Shown: positions 15,357 through 27,026 of the stretch, one piece after another | Layout of the letters: every line of letters begins with the position of its first letter | How positions within the stretch are numbered: the first letter of the stretch is position 1 | NCBI GenBank assembly: GCA_025642075.2 | Contig: JAODUO010000854.1 | Span: 1 to 64,000 of the forward strand | Source of the DNA: Ridgeia piscesae | Lineage: Eukaryota > Annelida > Polychaeta > Sabellida > Siboglinidae | Length of the DNA: 64,000 nt | Direction of reading: 5' to 3' | The notes under the pieces: model-generated | The model's input: only the letters and a program-made list of their open reading frames with translations | Told to the model about the DNA's origin: nothing | Database searches by the model: none | Program-made: the position numbers and the translations under genes

Positions 15357-15495
15357 GTAAGTTTAACAGTTGAATGTGCTGGGTTGTTTTGACAGCTGTA
15401 TGTGTGATTTATTGTGTTCTGGAAGTTCTAAGACGATATATAGTTGGTGTTCCTATAATTATTAAGTAAGCTTTAATTTTTGTGACACTAACAGT

Positions 15496-15891
15496 ATGAC
15501 ATCTTACTGGACGAAACGTAGACGGCTTCAGGCCAGTGTTGAAAAAAATCTTGAACAAATTGCACAATACCATGCAGAAGCATCTTCAACCTTGTCGCAG
15601 GAAAATAACGATTTTGTTAATGTTGATGTGAATTCTGAATTGGGTTTGAATCAGGATCACCAGCATTTTGGATATTCTGGGCGGGCGGACGGACGGACGG
15701 ACGGACGGACGGACGGACGGACGGACGGACGGACGGACGGACGGACGGACGGACGGACGGACGGACGGACGGACGGACGGACGGACGGACGGACGGACGG
15801 ACGGACGGACGGACGGACGGACGGACGGACAGGTAGATAGCTCGATAGATAGGTAGATAGCTCGATAGATAGGTAGATAGCTCAATAGATC

Positions 15892-15950
<59 letters not shown>

Positions 15951-16168
15951 GATAGAGGGAGAGAGATAGGCAGACAGGCTACGTTTGTAATAATAATATT
16001 ATTATTAAACACACAGGAGCTGTGCGAAAAAACCCACTGACGTCCAAGGCAACAGACAAGGAGGTGGAGCAGGAGTTGAAGATGTGGTTGAAATTCGCTA
16101 CGGAGAGGGACGTGGGCAGGAAGGAAAGAGAGGAGAGGAAGCGATCCGAAGTAACCGCTATGCCGTGA
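15496..16168 (+). pseudogene. Two-exon remnant of a transposon-borne protein interrupted by GGAC repeats
   Basis: The first exon starts ATG at 15496 and encodes a basic, non-repetitive N-terminus (MTSYWTKRRRLQASVEKN and about 40 more residues). It then runs into a GGAC tetranucleotide array read as GRTD repeats, ending GGACAG before GTAGATAG (15831). A second exon begins after AACACACAG near 16020, joins in phase, and encodes KATDKEVEQELKMWLKFATE plus a charged RKEREERKRSE end and a stop near 16168. Both ends look like real protein, whereas the middle is simple repeat. My reading is the two ends of a longer protein carried by this element, with the middle lost and filled by microsatellite. 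Family assignment is not possible from sequence alone. Confidence 0.35.
15687..15950. repeat. (GGAC)n, GATAGGTAGATAGCTC and (GACA)n arrays
   Basis: Roughly 36 GGAC units (15687-15830) are followed by three imperfect 16-bp GATA-rich units (15831-15890) and about 14 GACA units (15893-15950). GGAC to GATAG to GACA is a stepwise change of motif inside one tract. Confidence 0.95.
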
Positions 16169-16329
16169 AAGCCAGTGACACAGCTACATTGGACTGTACT
16201 CTAGTGTCTTCGCTGTTCATTAAATGCTGCTTTGTGAACAAGCTGCTACGTAAAACCACTTGTCTGGTCTTATTCACCAAATTAGTCAAGAATCGTAATA
16301 TTAGTCCATTTTGAATTTATGACCAAAAT

Positions 16330-17650
16330 AACGATAAGCTAACGTTACTGTAACGGTTACATTAACGTTAGTCTAACGTTACATTTCGGTTAAAATGAAA
16401 CGTAGATTAACGTTAAAAAACGAGCAAAATAACCGTAGACTAACGTTTACATTAAACGTTAATAATACGTTTCTGTAACAGTTTTATTGACGTTATTCTA
16501 ACGTTACAGTTTGGTTAGAAGTTAAACGTTAGATTAACATTAAAACAACGAACAAAATAACGATAAGCTAACGTTTGCATTACAGGTTAAACTAACGTTA
16601 CTGTAACGACTACTTTAACGTTAGTCTAACGTTACATTTCGGTTAAAATTAACCGTAGATTAACGTTACAAAAACTAGCAAAATAACCGTAAACTAACGT
16701 TTACAATAAACGTTATTCAAACGTTTCTATAACAGTTTCATAGATGTTATTCTAACGTTAGATTTTGGTTAGACGCTAAACGTTACATTAACATTAAAAA
16801 AACGAGCAAAATAACGATAAACTAACGTTCGCATTACAGGTTACACTAACGTTACTGTAACGGTTACATTAACGTTAGTCTAACGTTATATTTCGGTTAA
16901 AATGAACCGTAGATTAACGATACAAAAACGAGCAAAATAACCGTAAACTAACGTTAATCAAACGTTTCTATAACAGTTTCATAGATGTTATTCTAACGTT
17001 AGATTTTGGTTAGAGGCTAAACGTTACATTAACATTAAAAAAACGAGCAAAATAACGATAAACTAACGTTCGCATTACAGGTTAAACTAACGTTACTGTA
17101 ACGGTTACATTAACGTTAGTCTAACGTTACATTTCGGTTAAAATTAACCGTAGATTAACGTTACAAAAACGAGCAAAATAACCGTAAACTAACGTTTACA
17201 TTAAACGTTAATCAAACGTTTCTATAACAGTTTCATAGATGTTATTCTAACGTTAGATTTTGGTTAGAGGCTAAACGTTACATTAACATTAAAAAACGAG
17301 CAAAATAACCATAGACTAACGTTAACATTAAACGTTAATAATATGTTTTGTAACAGTTTCATTTACGTTATTCTAACGTTACATTTTGGTTAGAAGTTAA
17401 ACGTTAGAATAACATTTAAAAAACGAGCAAAATAACGATAAACTAACGTTTGCATTACAGGTTAAACTAACGTTACGGTAACGGTTACATTAACGTTAGT
17501 CTAACGTCAAATTTCGGTTAAAGGTGAAACGTAGATCGACGTTAAAAAAACGAGCAAAATAACCGTAAACTAACGTTTATATTAAACGTTAATCAAACGT
17601 TTCTGCATACGTTACATTAACGTTACATTAACGTTTCCATGCTATCTGGG
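16330..17650. repeat. Right subrepeat arm of the foldback-like element
   Basis: Longer units of about 240-260 bp recur (for example starting near 16560, 16810, 17055 and 17425). Each contains the words ACGAGCAAAATAACGATAAA, TAACGTTACTGTAACGGTTA and CTAACGTTACATTTCGGTTA. The arm therefore has two levels of order: short AACGTT palindromes and a higher-order unit. Confidence 0.85.
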
Positions 17651-20540
<2,890 letters not shown>

Positions 20541-20562
20541 AGTGGACTATGACACATCACTA

Positions 20563-20613
20563 TGACCTCAAGGTCACTGTGACCTACACATGTCCTCAAT
20601 GTCACTGTGATCT
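20563..20613. promoter_or_regulatory. Palindromic AGGTCA/TGACCT cluster (ERE-like) in a 28-bp tandem
   Basis: TGACCT (20563-20568) is followed by a perfect AGGTCACTGTGACCT palindrome (20571-20585), the consensus inverted repeat with 3-bp spacer bound by oestrogen-receptor-type nuclear receptors. A degenerate copy, ATGTCACTGTGATCT, lies exactly 28 bases on (20599-20613), so the site is part of a short decayed tandem repeat. TCAAGGTCA within it also matches the extended monomer site of ERR/SF-1-type receptors. The motif is certain; function is not. Confidence 0.5.
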
Positions 20614-20954
20614 CCATATGTCCACCAGAGCGTCTGCTGTGCACGTGTCTAAATCCGTGCACCCAGATGATGGTCCATCTACGACTAGAGGCGTCACACG
20701 TGACAAACAAATTCCACATGATTGCAGTGTTTCGTTACAAACCCTACACACGCAAAAGCAATCTGGATTAATAAATTCAATACTAAAAACCACCAGCAAC
20801 AGTTGACTGTGTTGTACAGAAACAAATATAAATACTGTGTCTTATTTACAAGTTATTTTTCTTTCACACAGCACAGTTTGTACATAATAACTCCAGAAGA
20901 AATTGTCAGTAGTTGAGCAAGTAATCCACTGTCGGTGCAGTCCCATAATGCACT

Positions 20955-22720
20955 GAAGCAACACATGTCATCAGCAGTCAGGGAGCATTGGACGTTATCA
21001 GCTATCAGCAGCTGTAGACATCATCTGCAGCCAGGCAGCAACAGATGTCAGCAAATCATCAGCAGCCAGGGAGCAGCAGCTGTCAGGCCACACCAGACGT
21101 CATCAGCTGTCAGGCAACACCAGACATCATCAGCTGTCAGGCAACACCAGACGTCATCAGCTGTCAGGCAACATCAGATGTCGTCAGCTGTCAGGCAACA
21201 CCAGACGTCATCAGCTGTCAGGCAACACCAGGCGTCATCAGCTATCAGGCAACACCAGACGTCATCAGCTGTCTGGCAACACCAGACGTCATCAGCTGTC
21301 AGGCAACATCAGACGTCGTCAGCTGTCAGGCAACACCAGACGTCATCAGCTGTCAGGCAACACCAGACGTCGTCAGCTGTCAGGCAACACCAGACGTCGT
21401 CAGCTGTCAGGCAACACCAGACATCATCAGCTGTCAGGCAACACCAGACGTCATCAGCTGTCAGGCAACATCAGATGTCGTCAGCTGTCAGGCAACACCA
21501 GACGTCATCAGCTGTCAGGCAACACCAGGCGTCATCAGCTATCAGGCAACACCAGACGTCATCAGCTGTCTGGCAACACCAGACGTCATCAGCTGTCAGG
21601 CAACATCAGACGTCGTCAGCTGTCAGGCAACACCAGACGTCATCAGCTGTCAGGCAACATCAGACGTCGTCAGCTGTCAGGCAACACCAGACGTCATCAG
21701 CTGTCAGGCAACACCAGACGTCATCAGCTGTCAGGCAACACCAGACGTCATCAGCTGTCAGGCAACATCAGATGTCGTCAGCTGTCAGGCAACACCAGAC
21801 GTCGTCAGCTGTCAGGCAACACCTGACGTCATCAGCTGTCAGGCAACATCAGATGTCATCAGCTGTCAGGCAACACCAGACGTCATCAGCTGTCAGGCAA
21901 CACCAGACGTCATCAGCTGTCAGGCAACACCAGACGTCATCAGTTGTCAGGCAACACCAGACGTCATCAGCTGTCAGGCAACACCAGACGTCGTCAGCTG
22001 TCAGGCTACACCAGACGTCATCAGCCATCAGGCAACACCAGACGTCATCAGCTGTCAGGCAACACCAGACGTCATCAGCTGTCAGGCAACACCAGACGTC
22101 ATCAGCTGTCAGGCAACACCAGACGTCGTCAGCTGTCAGGCAACACCAGACGTCGTCAGCTGTCAGGCAACACCAGACGTCATCAGCTGTCAGGCAACAC
22201 CAGACGTCATCAGCTGTCAGGCAACACCAGACGTCATCAGCCGTCAGGCAACACCAGACGTCATCAGCTGTCAGGCAACACCAGACGTCATCAGCTGTCA
22301 GGCAACACCAGACGTCATCAGCTGTCAGGCAACACCAGACGTCATCAGCTGTCAGGCAACACAGACGTCATCAGCTCAGGCAACACCAGACGTCATCAGC
22401 TGTCAGGCAACACCAGACGTCATCAGCTGTCAGGCAACACCAGACGTCATCAGCTGTCAGGCAACACCAGACGTCATCAGCTGTCAGGCAACACCAGACG
22501 TCATCAGCTGTCAGGCAACACCAGACGTCATCAGCTGTCAGGCAACACCAGACGTCATCAGCTGTCAGGCAACACCAGACGTCATCAGCTGTCAGGCAAC
22601 ACCAGACGTCATCAGCTGTCAGGCTACACCAGACGTCATCAGCTGTCAGGCAACACCAGACGTCATCAGCTGTCAGGCCACTGCAGATGTCACCACCAGT
22701 CAGGCAGCAACAGATGCATT
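20955..22720. repeat. 27-bp minisatellite, about 60 copies
   Basis: The unit is 27 bp, made of GTCATCAGCTGTCAGGCAAC plus ACCAGAC. The clean part is 21080-22690 with degenerate edges. Variants (CGTCGTC, CATCAGATG, CTATCAGG, CTGTCTGG) let higher-order copies be tracked: a block with AGGCGTCATCAGCTATCAGG recurs exactly 297 bp (11 units) later (21231 and 21528). The unit is a multiple of three and has no stop, so several frames stay open, the longest being 604 codons with a nine-residue SSAVRQHQT repeat. No signal peptide, domain or splice context supports translation. Confidence 0.95.
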
Positions 22721-22883
22721 CTCCGACCTGCAAAACGAAGAAAAAGTAATAAACAAAATATGTAACTAAAATACACACCACCGCGTACACATCATGTTAA
22801 CACAACAAGTTTGCTGCTGTAAAACAACAAACAAATCCAATGCAAAGCTCCACAGTTCACACAGTGCACAATCTGCTAGCTAG

Positions 22884-22963
22884 GTGTACTACAGCATAAG
22901 CAGCGCCTCCTGGCGGATTCATAGTGTACTACAGCATAAGCAGCGCCTCCTGGCGGATTCATA
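22884..22963. repeat. Exact 40-bp tandem duplication carrying two CTCF-like motifs
   Basis: The 40-bp unit starting GTGTACTACAGCATAAGCAG occurs twice back to back (22884-22923, 22924-22963) without a difference. Each contains CAGCGCCTCCTGGCGG (22901-22916, 22941-22956). Its reverse complement CCGCCAGGAGGCGCTG is close to the core consensus of the insulator protein CTCF. Duplication is seen; binding is inferred from motif knowledge only. Confidence 0.6.
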
Positions 22964-24127
22964 GTGGAACATTGCTGTGTCAAATTTCAAAAGTGACCAA
23001 TCGACATAGGTATTACTAGTTTTGTTTCAAAACAAGACCTAGTGAAGACAAATGTAATGCAAATATCAGAAGCCACAGCGACTGTCAGCAAAAGGCAGAA
23101 TTGCTAGTATGATGCTAGTGAGACTATTTATATAATTTTGTGCCTGTCCAGTGATATTTTTACCCCTCCAAAGCGAGTTTTACTCATTCAAATGGTGGAT
23201 GGATGGGTCTCTGCATAAATATATGCATTTCCATAGGAACCATGGCTAGTACAAGCACAAGAACTGAGTGTAATACAAAAGAACTGACTACCAGGTATGA
23301 TGCTATCAGGGTAAAAGCCACTTCTGCTGTGGATACGTAACTGGTTCATTGCTAAATAAGATATCTTAGTTTTGTCTTACATTGTGGCTCAAAAAAGTCA
23401 ATGGAAGAAATGCCTTACAGATCTAATGTCGGGGGGGCCCCGGATGTTTGTAGTTGACACAGGGGATCCATGTGGACAAAAAATTAAGAACCACTAATAT
23501 CCCTACACATTTAGAGAAGAGAGGGGCAAAGTGAACCCCATGGGGCAAAGCGCACCCCCACCTGATTTGTAAGGTATACATTTTAGTGGCCCTATCAACC
23601 GATATGTGGAAGCACTATGCCGCCCAATCATCTTGGTGGCAATTATTTAAGGAAATACATAAATTGAAGTAAGTTACACAAATTGGCATTTTTCTTCAAT
23701 ATTATTGTAAACAAAAGGTGTACAGCTTCAGGCGTTCTCAGCGACTATACTTGTTTAGTAACCAATTATGCGAATTAGCTACATGAAAGTATAGTATCGT
23801 ATACTAGTAAAGACGCAAAGTGTTTTCACCGGCGATAATGCCATATATAGGTCATTTAAAAATTATGATGATGCAATGACTTTGGGGTAAAGCACACCCC
23901 TCCTATGTAGGGCAAAATGCACCCGGTGCGCTTTGCCCCGTTTATTATCTTCACGACTAATTGACTCCTAGAAATTGCTTATTAAGTATTACCCTGATAA
24001 TGTTAAATGATGCAGTAACATAATATAATGTCATTTATTGATCATTACAGCATGGTATAACAGTATTATATTCATTTAACTTTGGTGACTTGCAGACAGG
24101 TTTTGGAAATATATATGAAAAACAACA

Positions 24128-24582
24128 ATGGCATCCTATTCTGACCAGGGGCTGCACGATGCATTCGCTGTGGTAAAAGGGGACAGATTTGTGAGGGCAC
24201 CGTTACAAATTATGGCCTACAGCATTCCAAAAAACACCGACATAACTTAACCTGGACAGAAAACATCCTGCTTGGTGTAGTGACTATAGTCACAGAAGCC
24301 ACGCTGACACTGAGCCCACCGCAGCCAAGGAAAGCATGCACGATGACCAGTACTATATATCACACAGCCAACAAGTTGACCTCATCGCCATATAAGAAGA
24401 TGGTCACAGATAAAACTGGGGGGGGGGAATGGATGATGAAGATGACGAACAGTGGATGTGTATCATATGTTGCGACGCTTTCAGTTGGAGCAGGGAGACA
24501 TGGACAGTGTCAAGACTGCAGAAGCACACAGGGACTGTACCTCTGGTGCTACAATAACACAAGTGCGATTCTGAATAATTGA
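24128..24582 (+). pseudogene. Remnant of a pogo-like DDE transposase (ends only)
   Basis: ATG at 24128 opens a 40-codon frame, stop TAA at 24248-24250, containing YSDQGLHDAFAVVKGDRF and ending IPKNTD. This fits the psq-type helix-turn-helix at the N-terminus of pogo-family transposases. From about 24283 a second stretch has KLTSSPYKKMVTDK, then, after a shift at a G-run near 24420, DEDDEQWMCIICCDAFSWSR. After another shift come QCQDC and a DCTSGATITQVRF end. These fit the C-terminal Cys-rich finger of the same proteins. The DDE catalytic core between the two parts is missing and at least two frameshifts are present. This copy cannot encode a working transposase. Confidence 0.65.
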
Positions 24583-24730
24583 AGTTGGAGTAAGACGGCC
24601 CACAAGACAATGCACTTATAATGAACCAAATAATGTTTTCCGTTAAAAACTTGATCATTATGAATGTTATATTTGATGACGAACTTTCTTGAAGAAAAAT
24701 AAAAAGTTATCACAAAAACTAAATTATTGT

Positions 24731-24745
24731 CACCAGGGGGCGTTG
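24731..24745. promoter_or_regulatory. CTCF-like motif inside the pogo-like element
   Basis: CACCAGGGGGCGTTG is near the CTCF core consensus (CCASYAGRKGGC type). A single motif is weak evidence by itself. Confidence 0.25.
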
Positions 24746-25369
24746 TATCAAACACTAAATGTAAAACGGCCCACTACTGGGGAGCAACACGACCCCCAAC
24801 ATAATTAACTAGCAACCCAATTTCTTACATGATGGGGTGCGATTTGTCCCACATGAAAAAATCTGAGATGTCGTGGGCGTTCATTAAAAGATAATTTTCC
24901 TCTGATGTGACGCTGCTACGTTTCTGCAATTATGATGATATTTAGATAGCATATAATACATGTAGCTATGTTAAGCATTTCCCCATAGGACATAAATAAA
25001 TAGAGATCAAGACATGTTTGCCTCATAAGGGGTGCTCTTTGCCCCTCTCTACTCTACTCACACATTGCCTATTAGAAAACCTTACCTTTTATTAAGCTGG
25101 TGTAAGGGACCATCTCAGAACAACAATATTCTACAGATAGAGTAACTTCTATATGACCTCAGTCCTCTTAACTAAAGTCTGTAAATATTGGCATTATAAA
25201 CAGTGACTGGGGCTCTATCGTCTGACAAAAGTACCAATGCCAATGTCTGATGCCAGGAAAGTTTGTTTCTGACCACCCGTTCCAAAACAAAGGTAGTTTT
25301 ATCTAACTTCAAAAATGGACATTCTGAGGTGATCCCTAGGGCCATTTGGAGATGCATAACTTTGGATAG

Positions 25370-25660
25370 TGAGGAACTTTCAGGACACTACAGTGACAGG
25401 ACAGAACACACAGGATACTACAATGACAGGAAGGTACACGCAGGACATTAGTGACAAGAAATAACACTCAGGATGCCATTGACAGGACGAAGTGTTTAGG
25501 ACACTAGCAACAGGAAATAACACAGAATGCAATTGATAGGACAGAATGCATAGGACACTAGTGACAGGACACCATTAACAGGACGGAATGCAAAGAACAC
25601 TAATGGCAGGAAGTATCCAGGGTACCTCAAAGGACATTACAACTTAAGGAGAAATTCACA
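25370..25660. repeat. Degenerate minisatellite with GACAGGA/AGGACACTA words
   Basis: About ten poorly conserved units of 25-32 bp share ACAGGACA, ACACTAGTGAC and GAACACAC words. It is the most decayed of the consecutive arrays between 25.4 and 29.4 kb. Confidence 0.6.
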
Positions 25661-25709
25661 GTCATAGGATAGTGTAAGAAGGGATCAGGGTGAGTTTTGA
25701 AGTTGAACA

Positions 25710-26235
25710 GAATCAGAGAAGTGTCTATACAGTCAGAGAAGTGTCTGTACAGTCAAAGAAGTGTCTATACAGTCAGAGAAGTGTATGTACAGTCAGAGAA
25801 GTGTCTGTACAGTTAGAGAAGTGTCTGTACAGTCAGAGAAGTGTCTGTACAGTCAGAGGAGTGTCTGTACAGTCAGAGAAGTGTCTGTACAGTCAGAGAA
25901 GTGTCTGTACAGTCAGAGAAGTGTCTGTACAGTCAGAGGAGTGTATGTACAGTTTGAGAAGTGTCTGCGCTGTCATAGAAGTGTCTGTACAGTCAGAGAA
26001 GTGTATGTACAGTCAGAGAAGTGTCTGTACAGTCAGAGACGTGTCTGTACAGTCAGAGAAGTGTATTTACAGTCAGAGAAGTGTCTGTACAGTCAGAGAA
26101 GTGTATGTACAGTCAGAGAATTATCTACACAGTCAGAGAAGTGTCAATACAGTCAGAGAAGTATCTGTACAGCCAGAGAAGTGACAGTACAGTCAGATAA
26201 GTATCTGCACCATCAGGAAAGTGCCTATGGGATCA
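25710..26235. repeat. 20-bp minisatellite, about 26 copies
   Basis: The unit is AGTCAGAGAAGTGTCTGTAC with scattered substitutions. Units stay exactly 20 bp for over 500 bases, so phase with a three-base code rotates and the open frames of 164-167 codons mix three translations of the unit. They are not supported as genes. Confidence 0.95.
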
Positions 26236-26543
26236 GTGTCTGTACAGGTATATTCCATGTTTAGTACGAGTTGTCCAATACGCATTCACTCATTTCACTG
26301 GTTCAAATTGTTAATGAGTATTTCAGTCTGCCAAGTGGTAAATCATGTGACCGTAACGTGAAACAACTGCACTTGTTGGCACTTGGGCATTCCAAAGACG
26401 AGACTGTGACCTTAGCATTTACGAAAAGTATCACATTAAGGCAATTAGCTCCAGCCAACTTATGCGGTACAACCAGGAGAGATAATGCAACACACTGATG
26501 CAATAAGAGCAAACAACTTGTATTGGAGGCTAAATTATTGGCT

Positions 26544-26572
26544 TTTAATTTAAGCGTAATGCTTAAATTAAA
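26544..26572. other. Perfect 12-bp hairpin
   Basis: TTTAATTTAAGC (26544-26555) and GCTTAAATTAAA (26561-26572) are exact reverse complements around a 5-base loop. There is no T-run or gene end next to it, so a function is not assigned. Confidence 0.6.
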
Positions 26573-26671
26573 TAACTTGTGTCACGACATGTCACATGCA
26601 AGCATATTCTGAAAGAGGTGCATTGACTGTCAAACATATGCTTACACAACCACTCAGTGCACACACACAGA

Positions 26672-27026
26672 ATTCTAAAACTGTTTGGTGCACATTACAC
26701 AACTCAAACTGCTTGGTGCACATTACACAACTGTAAAACTGCTTGAGGCACATTACATAACTGTAAAACTGCTTGAGACACATTATACAACTCTAAAACT
26801 GCTTGGTGCACATTACATAACTGTAAAACTGCTTAGTGCACATTACACAACTGTAAAACTGCTTGAGGCACATTATACAACTCTAAAACTGCTTGGTGCA
26901 CATTACACAACTGTAAAACTGCTTGAGACACATTATACAACTCTAAAACTGCTTGGTGCACATTACACAACTGTAAAACTGCTTAGTGCACATTACACAA
27001 CTGTAAAACTGCTTGGTGCACATTAG
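26672..27026. repeat. 30-bp minisatellite, about 12 copies
   Basis: Units contain AACTGTAAAACTGCTTGGTG and CACATTACAC. Two classes alternate (TGGTGCAC against GAGGCACA/GAGACACA, and ACTGTAAA against ACTCTAAA), hinting at a two-unit higher order. The 113-codon frame is a by-product. Confidence 0.9.

Larger units (their letters stand above)
23512..25056 (+). mobile_element. Internally deleted pogo/Tigger-like (Tc1-mariner superfamily) transposon
   Basis: TA dinucleotides at 23512-23513 and 25055-25056 flank inverted ends that agree at 25 of 28 positions. Left reads GAGAAGAGAGGGGCAAAGTG, right on the other strand GAGTAGAGAGGGGCAAAGAG, each continuing to a CCCC. A TA target duplication is diagnostic of the Tc1-mariner group. 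GGGGCAAAG-type words also recur inside near 23549, 23880-23940 and 24835. The element is 1541 bp and keeps only the start and end of its transposase, on the plus strand. Confidence 0.8.

Noticed and set aside
20935..22749. 604-codon open frame of SSAVRQHQT repeats as a gene
   Set aside because: It coincides exactly with a 27-bp minisatellite that leaves more than one frame open; there is no domain, splice or promoter support.
25690..26264. 164-167-codon frames with SEKCLYSQRSVCTV repeats
   Set aside because: A 20-bp array read in rotating phase; no other gene evidence.
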